Shown here: in pieces, positions 43,419-52,519 of the stretch
How the letters are laid out: every line of letters begins with the position of its first letter
Position numbering within the stretch: the first letter of the stretch is position 1
Assembly: GCA_964627755.1 (NCBI GenBank)
Contig: CAZVIH010000066.1
Span: 1 to 64,000, forward strand
Direction of reading: 5' to 3'
DNA: 64,000 bases
Source of the DNA: B10-G9 sp964627755
Lineage (GTDB): Bacteria; Chloroflexota; Anaerolineae; Anaerolineales; UBA11858
Position numbers and translations under genes: made by a program
The notes under the pieces: generated by a model
Seen by the model: the letters and a program-made list of their open reading frames with translations, nothing else
Databases searched by the model: none
Told to the model about the DNA's origin: nothing

Positions 43419-45560
43419 ATGGTCATCGACAACATCAAACAGTTCCTCTTAAATCCTCCCAAAAATCTTTCTGATCCAAAATTATATTTGAACAGGGAAT
43501 TAAGCTTCCTGCGATTTAATGACCGGGTATTAGAAGAAGCGCTGGATGAATCGCACCCATTGCTGGAAAGATTGAAATTCTTGGCCATCTTTTCCAGCAA
43601 CCTGGATGAGTTTTTTATGATCCGGGTTTCCGGTTTAAAAAGGCAAATGGAAGCAAGTGCGCATAAAGCACCTCCAGACGGTTTTTTGCCATCCGAGCAG
43701 ATTGCCATGATCCGCCAGCAGCTGCAGCCAAAACTGGAAGAACTATATTGTTGCTGGAAAAATGACCTGCTCCCGAAATTGGAGGGTCAAGGCATAAAGA
43801 TCCTTCATTACAACCAGCTCAAGCGCAAACAAAGGAAGATCCTTAGAAGTTACTTTAAAAAAGAGATCTACCCTGCATTAACTCCCCTGGCATTTGATCC
43901 TGGTCATCCATTTCCTCATATCTCCAATTTATCCATGAACCTGGCAGTAGTGGTGCAAGATCCTAAACACGGCCAGCGTTTTGCTCGTTTGAAGGTCCCG
44001 AAAATCTACTCCCGGCTGATCGCCATTCCGAGCGAGGAAACAGCTGACGAGTTCCAGGAGCTGGGCCTGGATGATCGCTCATCCACCATATTTGTCTGGT
44101 TGGAAGAGGTAGTTAAAGCCAATCTCGACCTTTTATTTCCAGGTTTAAAAATTGAGGCAGCCTATCCATTCAGGGTCACCAGAGATGCTGACCCTGAAAT
44201 CGAAGAAGATGAGGCTTCCGACCTGCTGTCCGCTATAGCAGAAAGTGTCCGGGTTCGGCAATTCGGATCAGCAATCCGCCTTGAGATCGATAGTTCCATG
44301 CCTGTCCAGGTAAGGGATATCTTACAGACCAATCTGGATGTCGCTTCCTACCAGATTTATGTAGTCGAAGGGCCAATTGGTTTGAGTGATGTTATGGAAT
44401 TAATGGGTATCAACAGACCTGAGCTGAAGGATAAACCCTTCAAGCCTTCCATTCCACCTGCGCTTTCAACTGAAGAGAGCATTATATCCGTTATCCGCAG
44501 GAAAAATGTGCTGCTCTACCATCCTTATGACAGTTTTGATCCGGTGATTCGCTTCATCCGCGAGGCAGCCCGCGATCCAGAAGTTCTAGCTATAAAAATG
44601 ACTCTTTACAGGGTCGGGCCAGATTCCCCGATCGTGGCTGCTTTGATGGATGCCAGGGAAAATGGCAAGCAGGTCGCCGTTCTGGTGGAGCTTAAAGCTC
44701 GTTTTGATGAAGAGAATAATATTGTCTGGGCCAAAGCTCTGGAGCGGGCAGGTGTGCATGTTGTTTACGGATTGATAGGACTTAAAACCCATGCCAAGCT
44801 GAGTGTAGTGATTCGCCATGAGCAGGATGGAATCCGGCGTTATATTCATATGGCAACCGGGAATTATAACGCAGTCACCGCCAGGTTATATTCTGATATT
44901 GGTTATTTTACCTGTGACCCTGATATCGGGAAGGATGTCTCAGCGCTGTTTAATGGGTTAACAGGATATTCCCGGAAAGAAGAGTATAAAAAGCTGCTGG
45001 TCGCTCCTGGGGATCTGCAAAAAGGCATTATATCCAGGATCAATCGGGAGATCATGGTTCATCAAAAAAGTGGAGATGGCTATCTGGCATTCAAAATGAA
45101 TTCGCTGGTGGACAATCACTGCATCAAAGCCTTGTATAAAGCCTCCCAGGCAGGAGTTAAAATCGATATCCAGGCCCGCGGGATTTGTTGTTTAAGACCT
45201 GGCGTCAAGGGGATTAGTGATAACATCTCAGTCACTTCGATTGTGGGAAGGTTCCTTGAACATCCCCGGATTTATTATTTCAGGAATGGCGGAGACGAGG
45301 AAATCTTGTTGGGCAGTGCGGACCTTATGCCCAGAAATCTATATCGACGAGTGGAAACGCTATTCCCTGTCGAAGACGAAAGTATCAAGACATCCATCCG
45401 CGATGAGATCTTGAACATTCACTTGAAGGATAATGTCAAAGCAAGAAGAATGCTGTCTGATGGTAGTTACGAAAGGGTTAAACCGGCGGAAAACGAAGAA
45501 AGGTTGAACTCCCAGGAATGGATGATCAAAAACAGGGGTATCTGGCATCGGGCGGAATAG
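43419..45560 (+). CDS. ppk1: Polyphosphate kinase 1
   Basis: 713 aa. Four-domain PPK1: LYLNRELSFLRFNDRVLEEA near residue 15, the head domain to about 330, then the phospholipase D-like catalytic domains with LYHPYDSFDPVIRFIREAA, VELKARFDEENNI, K-T-H-A-K-L (the His that carries phosphate) and HMATGNYN. It polymerises the gamma phosphate of ATP into polyphosphate. ATG 43419 has GGAG 6 nt upstream; a GTG at 43416 is possible. The convergent Ppx/GppA gene downstream forms a natural partner. Confidence 0.95.
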   Translation: MVIDNIKQFLLNPPKNLSDPKLYLNRELSFLRFNDRVLEEALDESHPLLERLKFLAIFSSNLDEFFMIRVSGLKRQMEASAHKAPPDGFLPSEQIAMIRQQLQPKLEELYCCWKNDLLPKLEGQGIKILHYNQLKRKQRKILRSYFKKEIYPALTPLAFDPGHPFPHISNLSMNLAVVVQDPKHGQRFARLKVPKIYSRLIAIPSEETADEFQELGLDDRSSTIFVWLEEVVKANLDLLFPGLKIEAAYPFRVTRDADPEIEEDEASDLLSAIAESVRVRQFGSAIRLEIDSSMPVQVRDILQTNLDVASYQIYVVEGPIGLSDVMELMGINRPELKDKPFKPSIPPALSTEESIISVIRRKNVLLYHPYDSFDPVIRFIREAARDPEVLAIKMTLYRVGPDSPIVAALMDARENGKQVAVLVELKARFDEENNIVWAKALERAGVHVVYGLIGLKTHAKLSVVIRHEQDGIRRYIHMATGNYNAVTARLYSDIGYFTCDPDIGKDVSALFNGLTGYSRKEEYKKLLVAPGDLQKGIISRINREIMVHQKSGDGYLAFKMNSLVDNHCIKALYKASQAGVKIDIQARGICCLRPGVKGISDNISVTSIVGRFLEHPRIYYFRNGGDEEILLGSADLMPRNLYRRVETLFPVEDESIKTSIRDEILNIHLKDNVKARRMLSDGSYERVKPAENEERLNSQEWMIKNRGIWHRAE

Positions 45561-45671
45561 TGCCTGTGATCAGCAAAGGACCCTGGGTAGGGGGAATTTA
45601 TGGAATTGACCTTAATTATTTTACAAAATAGCGAGTCGCGTAGAATTTGATCTTCAGGTGATAATCTTCAA

Positions 45672-47207
45672 TCAGGGCTGCGGGGAGGAACTGTCGAAGA
45701 TCACTTCTCTCTGATAAGCTTCAGCCATGAGTGGAAGCGCGTTCATAGTAGCTTGCCAGAGCTCAACAACTGGATATTGATTGGCAATCAAGGTGATTTT
45801 AAGTTGATCCTCATCCCAGATGGAAATAACATCCGTGATATTGGCATTCCGGCCCCGTTCGAGGCATTCCGCCAGGCGTAGAATCGCTGCCAAACGTGAG
45901 AGCAAGACAAGGTCTTTCTTTTTTAATAGCTTTTTATAATCAGTTAACTCGGGCTGGCCTTTGCGGTGGTAGCGGCAGAGTAGGGCGATCAGCGCTGTTT
46001 CACGGGAAGTGTAACCTGGTAAACCGTTATACTCCAGCAGAGTCTGGGTATGTTTATGGTGGCTGCTGTAACTAATAATTCTCCCTAGGTCATGAAGTAA
46101 TGCAGCAGCATGGAGAATTTCCCGTTCCTCTGTGCCGTACCCATGCAGGGGGGCAAGCTGTTCAAATAATATGCCAGCCAGGAAACTCACATGGTTGGCA
46201 TGCTCTTTTTCGTAGTGATAATTCCTGGCCAGATTCAATGCACTGAATCGGCGAACGCTGGGAATGATGGGTGGAACAAGATCAGCCCAGAACAACTCAA
46301 AAAACACTCCTTCCCGGAGGCCACTTACTGAGAGTTCCATTTGATCAACATTCAAGCGTTTCATAACTTCCAGGAGCACCATTGCACCCGGTAAGATAAT
46401 ATCCGCCCGGTCACTGCTGATGCCGGGTATTTTCTGTCGATCTTTTAAGGCCAACTCTTTGAACAAAACAATGCTTTTTTTAACAGATGACTTTTTAAGC
46501 ACAAACCCGTGCTGAGTGCTAAGGGGATATTTTTGCCGGTTGGCTTCAATTAAAGCCAGGTTTCGTATTGTTCCACCCAGTCCAACCAATCTTTGGCCAG
46601 ATTTTTCGGGCAGCCATTTAATAGTATCTAACTGGCGCGAGATCTCCTGCTCGATTGCTCTGAATTCCTTTTTGGGGATTGGATCCCTGGTCACAAATTT
46701 TTCACTCAAAGCCAGCGCTCCAAGCAGGAGAGATTTTCCGCGGACAAAATTCCTCTTCTGAACATCACTCAGCTGGATGCTGCCGCCGCCAATATCCAGG
46801 ATAACACCTTGCTGAAGTTCAATTTCGTTTAATGCGCCCAAGGTATCGTAATAAGCTTCTTTTTCTCCAGCCAGAAGCCGGATGGTTATCCCAAGTTTGT
46901 CTTTGATACGCTCCAAAAAGGCAGGACCGTTGGCTGCTTCCCGCACTGAGCTGGTTGCTGTTGCAAGTATCTGGCTAACATTGGTTTGCTGGCAAAAATC
47001 TTTATAAAGACGGAGTGTAGATAAGCCCCTGTTCATGGCTTCCTCACTCAACCCCTTCTCTGTCAGGCCATGCCGCAGCCGGACAACCTCTCTGACCTCA
47101 TCCACCAGCTGATAAGAAAACCCCAATCTGGTTTCCATGATGATCAAGCGGGTAGTATTAGACCCAAGGTCAATGACAGCGATTCGCTGTGCTGGTGTAT
47201 CGTTCAT
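45672..47207 (-). CDS. ppx: Ppx/GppA phosphatase with C-terminal HD domain
   Basis: 511 aa. Actin-like exopolyphosphatase fold: AVIDLGSNTTRLIIME at residue 8, GVILDIGGGSIQLS near 135 and the catalytic-loop region RLVGLGGTIRNLALIE. The C-terminal half has an HD domain with H-D in AALLHDLGRII and CRYHRKG (possible extra hydrolase). It may break down polyphosphate or (p)ppGpp. ATG 47207 has no strong ribosome site; an upstream TTG at 47246 would add 13 residues that are not typical. Confidence 0.88.
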   Translation of the reverse strand: MNDTPAQRIAVIDLGSNTTRLIIMETRLGFSYQLVDEVREVVRLRHGLTEKGLSEEAMNRGLSTLRLYKDFCQQTNVSQILATATSSVREAANGPAFLERIKDKLGITIRLLAGEKEAYYDTLGALNEIELQQGVILDIGGGSIQLSDVQKRNFVRGKSLLLGALALSEKFVTRDPIPKKEFRAIEQEISRQLDTIKWLPEKSGQRLVGLGGTIRNLALIEANRQKYPLSTQHGFVLKKSSVKKSIVLFKELALKDRQKIPGISSDRADIILPGAMVLLEVMKRLNVDQMELSVSGLREGVFFELFWADLVPPIIPSVRRFSALNLARNYHYEKEHANHVSFLAGILFEQLAPLHGYGTEEREILHAAALLHDLGRIISYSSHHKHTQTLLEYNGLPGYTSRETALIALLCRYHRKGQPELTDYKKLLKKKDLVLLSRLAAILRLAECLERGRNANITDVISIWDEDQLKITLIANQYPVVELWQATMNALPLMAEAYQREVIFDSSSPQP

Positions 47208-47322
47208 AAAATCATTGATTAATAAATAAGGGTGGCAGCGGTTCAAAAATACCAGGAAAGCTAATTTCCAGATTGTATGTCATAAATACGTTCCAGTCAA
47301 ATTAGGTTGGATATTTGCTTAC

Positions 47323-47351
47323 TTGACAAACATAGATTCATATGCAATAAT
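47323..47351 (+). promoter_or_regulatory. Promoter of the gntR-slipin-ABC operon
   Basis: Perfect TTGACA (47323-47328), 17-nt spacer, AATAAT (47346-47351). It lies 35 nt before the regulator ATG and the operator 47352-47373 touches its -10. Confidence 0.8.
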
Positions 47352-47373
47352 ACTAATGTAATAATACACTAGT
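47352..47373. promoter_or_regulatory. Palindromic operator of the GntR/YtrA-type regulator
   Basis: Imperfect 22-bp palindrome: half-sites ACTAATGTA (47352-47360) and TACACTAGT (47365-47373), mirror images except at one position, with ATAA between. Location just after the -10 fits repression by the first gene product. Inferred from position and symmetry. Confidence 0.65.
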
Positions 47374-47386
47374 ACAATAGGAGAAT

Positions 47387-47782
47387 ATGAAATTAAATTT
47401 GGATCCTGAGAGCAGTGTACCTATTTATATTCAAATCGAAGATAGAATTCATTCCCTGATTGCTGCAGGACAAATTCAGCCGGGAGAACAGCTGCCAACG
47501 ATCAGGGAACTGGCTGCAAACATTCGGGTCAATTTGAATACTGTCGCCAGGGCATATTTTGAACTGGACCGGGAAGGTGTGATCTCAACTCAACGAGGGA
47601 GGGGAACTTTTGTAACAGGGGTTCCTGATCAAAAACAGATTGAAAAGAAACGGCAAAAACTACTGCACTCGATTATGTTATCCGCCCTTGAAGAAGCCCA
47701 CCGGCTGGGTTACAGTGCAAAGGAAATCAAAGCAGCCTTCCAGGAAGAGATCATAACTTGGGGGCAAGAAAATGGAAATTAA
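47387..47782 (+). CDS. GntR-family regulator, YtrA subfamily
   Basis: 131 aa. N-terminal winged helix (about 10-75): PIYIQIEDRIHSLIAAGQIQPGEQLPTIRELAANIRVNLNTVARAYFELDREGVISTQRGRGTFV is the region. A short C-terminal helix pair (about 40 residues) fits the YtrA subfamily, whose members usually control an adjacent ABC exporter. That matches this operon. AGGAG precedes ATG 47387. Followed by the slipin gene with a 30-nt gap. Confidence 0.88.
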   Translation: MKLNLDPESSVPIYIQIEDRIHSLIAAGQIQPGEQLPTIRELAANIRVNLNTVARAYFELDREGVISTQRGRGTFVTGVPDQKQIEKKRQKLLHSIMLSALEEAHRLGYSAKEIKAAFQEEIITWGQENGN

Positions 47783-47812
47783 TCGATTAAATCGTACAGG
47801 AGGTATGGAAAA

Positions 47813-48781
47813 ATGGTTATCAAACCCACAGGTATGGATTTTAGTTACGATATGAAAAAAGAGAGTCAGGCAAATGGTGTGGCAGTCTTTGTTTTTTTAA
47901 CCCTGATGGTGGTCTCATTAGGGATTATGGCCTGGATGTTTATTGAAGGTACAAGGGTTCTCTGGATTATCGTTGAAATTCTGATTCTGAATTTCATCGG
48001 TTTTTATATTCTGCTGGCATTTAAGGTGGCAGAACAATGGGAAAAAGCCATCCTTTTACGACTGGGTCGTTTTGTGGGATTGAAGGGTCCTGGACCATTC
48101 TGGATCATCCCAATTATTGACAAACTTCCAGCCTGGATCGATCATCGGGTGATGGTGACTTCATTCACGGCAGAAAGGACCTTAACAAAAGATACTGTGC
48201 CAGTGGATGTGGATGCAGTGTTATTCTGGGTGGTCTGGGACGCTGAAAAAGCCGCTCTGGAAGTTGAAGACTATCGACAAGCAATCTCCTGGGCTTCACA
48301 AACTGCGCTGCGGGAGATCATCGGACAGATGGAGCTGGCAGATATTCTTGTCGGTCGAGCCCGTATGGATGCTGAACTGCAGCGAATTATTGACGAAAGG
48401 ACCACACCCTGGGGTATTACTGTTCAATCTGTTGAGATTCGCGACATTGTGATCCCAGGTGCGCTGGAAGATGCCATGAGCCGGCAAGCCCAGGCAGAAA
48501 GGGAACGCCAGGCCAGGGTCATTCTTGGTGAGAGTGAGGAACAAATAGCCGAATCCTTCGCCAAAGCTTCGATAGCTTACAAGGAAAATCCAACTGCCCT
48601 TCACTTGCGGGCCATGAATATGCTCTTTGAAGGTTTAAAAGAGCGAGGTGCGATGGTGATTGTGCCTTCCAGCGCTGTGGATACGATGAATCTGGGAGGG
48701 TTAGCGGGTATAACAGCGATGGCTGATATGGCAAAACGATATGATGAAGCTGATGATAAAGCTGATAAGGAGAATAATTGA
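47813..48781 (+). CDS. Slipin/stomatin-type SPFH protein
   Basis: 322 aa. Two helices near 22-70 form a hairpin membrane anchor, followed by an SPFH domain: ILLRLGRFVGLKGPGPFWIIPIIDKL, VDAVLFWVVWDAEKA, and WGITVQSVEIRDIVIPGALEDAMSRQAQAERERQAR with a C-terminal coiled helix. SPFH proteins oligomerise into membrane domains and often stabilise partners. An AGGAGG sits before ATG 47813. Its stop overlaps the next gene's ATG by 1 nt, showing tight coupling. Confidence 0.9.
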   Translation: MVIKPTGMDFSYDMKKESQANGVAVFVFLTLMVVSLGIMAWMFIEGTRVLWIIVEILILNFIGFYILLAFKVAEQWEKAILLRLGRFVGLKGPGPFWIIPIIDKLPAWIDHRVMVTSFTAERTLTKDTVPVDVDAVLFWVVWDAEKAALEVEDYRQAISWASQTALREIIGQMELADILVGRARMDAELQRIIDERTTPWGITVQSVEIRDIVIPGALEDAMSRQAQAERERQARVILGESEEQIAESFAKASIAYKENPTALHLRAMNMLFEGLKERGAMVIVPSSAVDTMNLGGLAGITAMADMAKRYDEADDKADKENN

Positions 48782-49278
48782 TGGATCAGACAGAACTGAA
48801 AGCAGATCTAATTGAGGTAACCGTCAGTGGTACTTTCAAAACAGAACATGTTTTTAATAGCCCGGAAGGTGTTCTGGGTACTTTGACGATCAAAGGTAGT
48901 AAAGGGGAGGGAAATTTTACAGGTACTGACAATTTAGTATTGGGGTTCAGAAAACCGAGTGTTTGGAAATCCCAATATGAACTCCAGGAAGGTAGCGACA
49001 CAATTGCCAAGGCTCATCCTCCCAAGAAATTGAAAAGGGCTTTCGAGATTGATTTTGAAGGAGATTTTTATCACCTTGCACCTGGCGGCAGTAAAATACG
49101 GAGCTGGACGATCAAGAACACTCAGGGGCAGCAGATATGTGAGATCCTTCCTCGGGGTGGTTTGAAGAGAGGGGCGTACCTCAGGATTGGAGCAGAGATC
49201 CCTCTGAAATTACTTGTATTCGGGTACTGTCTGGTAGTAAAACGCTGGCAGGAAGAATCGGCTGCGGCGGCTTCCTGA
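48781..49278 (+). CDS. Tubby/LURP-one-like protein (tentative)
   Basis: 165 aa. Beta-rich with a rhythm like the tubby C-terminal/LURP-one/scramblase fold: ADLIEVTVSGTFKTEHVFNSPEGVLGTLTIKG, FEIDFEGDFYHLAPGGSKIRSWTIKNTQGQQICEIL, and a C-terminal hydrophobic stretch LKLLVFGYCLVVKRW that may insert into the membrane. The assignment rests on pattern only. AAGGAG lies 8 nt before ATG 48781, which overlaps the slipin stop. Confidence 0.5.
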   Translation: MDQTELKADLIEVTVSGTFKTEHVFNSPEGVLGTLTIKGSKGEGNFTGTDNLVLGFRKPSVWKSQYELQEGSDTIAKAHPPKKLKRAFEIDFEGDFYHLAPGGSKIRSWTIKNTQGQQICEILPRGGLKRGAYLRIGAEIPLKLLVFGYCLVVKRWQEESAAAAS

Positions 49279-49320
49279 AAACGAATCTATCTAAACGCCT
49301 TAGAGGAGGCAGATAACTCG

Positions 49321-50217
49321 ATGGCAGCTGTTGAAGTAAATAACTTGTATAAATCCTATGCTGATGTGATTGCGGTTAATGATTTGACCTTTTCTGTTGA
49401 AGCTGGGGAGATCCTGGGACTGATAGGTCCAAATGGAGCCGGCAAGAGCAGTACGATAAAAATGATTCTGGATTTCATGAAACCGGATTCTGGCTCTGTA
49501 ATGATCTTTAATCAGCCTATGAAAGAAGCTTTTAAAGATCGAATTGGTTACCTGCCTGAAGAGAGAGGATTATATAAGAGACTGACAGCCATGGAATTAA
49601 TTCTCTATCTTGCCTCCTTAAAAGGGATGGATAGAAAGACAGCTGAAGAAAGAGCGAATGTGCTGCTAGAGCGAGTAGGTATGCTCGAAAACAAACAAAA
49701 GAAAAATAAAGAGATGAGTAAGGGAATGGGCCAGCTGATCCAGTTTGTTGTTACTGTAGTGCATGATCCTGATCTGATCATTCTTGATGAACCTTTCTCT
49801 GGACTTGATCCAATCAGAACCGCATCCGTTCAGGAAATCATAAGTGATCTAAGAGAACAAGGAAAAACTGTCATTCTCAGTACACATCAAATGAATAAAG
49901 TGGAAGAACTATGTGACAGTGTATTGATGATCAATAAAGGCAAAACCGTTCTTTATGGGGATATTCCAACTTCGAGGGCAAATTTCAGGAAGCATTCAGT
50001 TCGTCTTGAAGCTGAAGGCTCGTGGTCTGATATCCCGGGAGTTATTGAGATCAGGCCTCACAATGGTTTTGTTGAATTAATGCTCAAACCGGATGTCACT
50101 TCTCAGGATGTTCTGGATAATTTACGGGACCAGGGGGTTGCCATCAATCGGTTTGAGGTAACTACACCCTCATTAAATGAAATTTTCCTTGAGCTTGCAG
50201 GAACAGATTATGAATAA
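49321..50217 (+). CDS. NatA-type ABC exporter ATPase
   Basis: 298 aa. Walker A GPNGAGKSS, a signature MSKGMGQLIQ typical of NatA-like proteins, Walker B LIILDEPFSGLDP, His switch STHQM, and a C-terminal DUF4162-like domain (residues about 215-290). Pairs with the following permease, which it overlaps by 8 nt. NatAB of Bacillus exports sodium, but other members export peptides or confer antibiotic tolerance, so the substrate is open. Confidence 0.9.
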   Translation: MAAVEVNNLYKSYADVIAVNDLTFSVEAGEILGLIGPNGAGKSSTIKMILDFMKPDSGSVMIFNQPMKEAFKDRIGYLPEERGLYKRLTAMELILYLASLKGMDRKTAEERANVLLERVGMLENKQKKNKEMSKGMGQLIQFVVTVVHDPDLIILDEPFSGLDPIRTASVQEIISDLREQGKTVILSTHQMNKVEELCDSVLMINKGKTVLYGDIPTSRANFRKHSVRLEAEGSWSDIPGVIEIRPHNGFVELMLKPDVTSQDVLDNLRDQGVAINRFEVTTPSLNEIFLELAGTDYE

Positions 50218-51427
50218 AGTCTATTTATTGTTTAAACATGAATTCATCCAGGCGATTAGAAAAACTGGATATATCATTCTGACACTTGCGATTCCGGTAT
50301 TGGCTCTTATTATTATTGGGGTTGTTCAGTTATTTACGACCTTATTCGAACCGGCAGTTGATGAATTGACCCGTGTGGGATATGTCGATCAGGTAGGGAT
50401 TTTTAACGCCTATTCAGATCAAGGGCTAATCCAATTATTTCCTTATCAATCCGTGGCTGGTGCAAATGCCGCCCTGGTGGCGGGTGAAATCGACGAATTT
50501 TTCCTGATACCTTCGGATTTTTCTTCAACAGTATCGATCGATCGTTTTACCATGGCGAGAGAGCTTGAGACGCCCATTGCTAAAAGATATGCCATCGGCA
50601 GTTTCCTGATCAGTAATATGTTAAAGGATGAGGTTCCTCCTGCAACCATCGAAACTGTTTTAGCCCCTTTAGATATGAGTGTAACCAGACTCAATGAAGA
50701 TGGCTCAGTGGCAGATTCTCAAAGTAATATAGGGAATATTATCATTCCGGGTATATATGCTTTTTTACTGAGCATGGCATTGATGTTTGGCAACAATTCC
50801 CTGATCAGCGGTTTAGGAGAGGAAAAAGAAAGTCGATTAATCGAAGTATTATCCTCTTCAGTATCGGTTAGCCAGATGTTAATAGGGAAAGTCCTGGCTC
50901 TTGGCACAGCGGGGTTATTACAGGTCCTTTTGTGGTTGGTATCGGCTCCTTTGATCTTGGATCTGGCCTCATCAACTTTTGGTGGAGTATTGGCTAACAT
51001 CCAGATTCCCCCTAACTTTATTGTCTTTGGAGTGATCTATTTTGTGCTTGGTTATTTGCTTTTTGCTGTGCTATCAGTGATGATAGGCGGAATTGTATCT
51101 ACTGCAGCAGATGGACATAACCTGTCTATGTTCTACGTCATGGCAGGATATATTCCATTGTGGACTTTTGGCGCTTTTATTGCTATTCCGGAACATCCGA
51201 TCTGGGTGGTACTTTCTATTTTTCCGATCACTGCTCCAACTATGACAATGTTGAGAATGGGTGTGTCCGATATCCCCGGCTGGCAACTTGGCGCAAGTTT
51301 GGGAGTATTGATAATATCTATTGCCATCGGGCAATTCTTATCTGTAAAGATATTCAGAACTTTCATGTTAATGTATGGAAAAAGACCAAGAGCGAGAGAG
51401 ATTTTCCAGGCATTAAAATCTTCTTAG
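50210..51427 (+). CDS. NatB-type ABC exporter permease (ABC-2 family)
   Basis: 405 aa. One N-terminal helix (ILTLAIPVLALIIIGVVQLF), a large outside domain (about 60-175), then five helices, with GNNSLISGLGEEKESRLIEVLSSSVSVSQMLIGKVLALG containing the ABC-2 coupling segment. Start MNKVYLLF at 50210; an upstream in-frame start lies inside the ATPase gene. A terminator follows at 51470, closing the operon begun at 47387. Confidence 0.9.
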   Translation: MNKVYLLFKHEFIQAIRKTGYIILTLAIPVLALIIIGVVQLFTTLFEPAVDELTRVGYVDQVGIFNAYSDQGLIQLFPYQSVAGANAALVAGEIDEFFLIPSDFSSTVSIDRFTMARELETPIAKRYAIGSFLISNMLKDEVPPATIETVLAPLDMSVTRLNEDGSVADSQSNIGNIIIPGIYAFLLSMALMFGNNSLISGLGEEKESRLIEVLSSSVSVSQMLIGKVLALGTAGLLQVLLWLVSAPLILDLASSTFGGVLANIQIPPNFIVFGVIYFVLGYLLFAVLSVMIGGIVSTAADGHNLSMFYVMAGYIPLWTFGAFIAIPEHPIWVVLSIFPITAPTMTMLRMGVSDIPGWQLGASLGVLIISIAIGQFLSVKIFRTFMLMYGKRPRAREIFQALKSS

Positions 51428-51469
51428 CATCAATATTACAATTTGAATTCTGTAAAATGCTTGGTTGTA

Positions 51470-51509
51470 AATAGCTGTTAACTATGTTGGTTTACAGCTA
51501 TTATTTTTT
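51470..51509 (+). terminator. Terminator of the gntR-slipin-ABC operon
   Basis: 9-bp stem AATAGCTGT (51470-51478) with ACAGCTATT (51494-51502), 15-nt loop, tail ATTTTTTC. Confidence 0.85.
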
Positions 51510-51567
51510 CAATTAAAGATGGATTACAATACCTTGAAAGATCAGCTTCCGCATCCAAGGAGCAACC

Positions 51568-52512
51568 ATGACAACTAATCAAAGAGGTTTGATCAAAAGC
51601 TCAACCAGTGAGTTTTACCGGGAAGGTAAAAATACCGCAAATTACTCCCTGTTCGATTTTGTTCACGGCTATATGTACTCAAAATGGCCATATTTATACA
51701 TCAGTGTTGCCCTTGGGGAACACCGTTTGTACAAGATCCTGCAACCGATCTTCCTTTTTCTGCAATCGATCCTGGAACCTTCCCATGAGGATGAACCTGA
51801 GGAATTTGGTAATGCCTGGGCTAATTCTTATCATGGAAAAGTTGTACCTATCGACGAGGCCAAACGATTGGTATCAATTCAGGAAGAAATTGTTATCAAG
51901 GACCTGGAACAGGTAATACCATTTACCCGTGCCAGAGATATTATTATGCACAATCCACAGAAGATAGTTGTCCTGGATTGCCCCTGCCGTATGGCCCGTG
52001 AAAATCACTGCACACCTGTAGATGTTTGTTTGATTGTTGGAGACCCATTTGCCGGTTTCATTTTGGAACACCAACCTGAAAAATCGCGCTTGATCAACTC
52101 TGAAGAGGCAATGGAAATCCTCCAGGCAGAACATGATCGCGGCCATGTCTCACACGCGTTCTTCAAAGATGCCATGTTAAATCGATTTTATGCAATCTGC
52201 AACTGCTGTTCCTGCTGCTGCGGGGCATTCCAGGCCCATAACAACGGCACACCCATGTTAATGACCTCAGGGTATACCGCAGCTGTGGATCCCGAGCTGT
52301 GTGAAGGCTGTGAAAGCTGCCTTGAATTCTGCCAGTTCTCCGCCATCGAAATGGCAGACGGGCAGGCCCGGATCCTGGTGGAGGACTGTTTTGGCTGCGG
52401 TGTGTGTGTGGATAAATGCGCCCAACATGCGATCACCCTCTCGAGGGATCCCGCTAAAGGTGTACCCCTGGAAATTCACAAACTGATGGAGGAAGCTGCT
52501 CGGGTAAACTGA
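51568..52512 (+). CDS. Cysteine-rich [4Fe-4S] protein
   Basis: 314 aa. Residues about 130-160 contain CPCRMARENHCTPVDVC; about 210-218 has C-N-C-C-S-C-C-C-G, an unusual run of six Cys in eight residues; the C-terminus has a two-cluster ferredoxin: CEGCESCLEFCQF and CFGCGVCVDKCAQ. No membrane helix is obvious except a weak one near 45-65. This may bind three to four Fe-S clusters and work as an electron carrier or assembly protein, but no partner gene lies adjacent. AAGGAG before ATG 51568. It converges on ybaK with an 8-nt gap. Confidence 0.8.
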   Translation: MTTNQRGLIKSSTSEFYREGKNTANYSLFDFVHGYMYSKWPYLYISVALGEHRLYKILQPIFLFLQSILEPSHEDEPEEFGNAWANSYHGKVVPIDEAKRLVSIQEEIVIKDLEQVIPFTRARDIIMHNPQKIVVLDCPCRMARENHCTPVDVCLIVGDPFAGFILEHQPEKSRLINSEEAMEILQAEHDRGHVSHAFFKDAMLNRFYAICNCCSCCCGAFQAHNNGTPMLMTSGYTAAVDPELCEGCESCLEFCQFSAIEMADGQARILVEDCFGCGVCVDKCAQHAITLSRDPAKGVPLEIHKLMEEAARVN

Positions 52513-52519
52513 TTGAATT

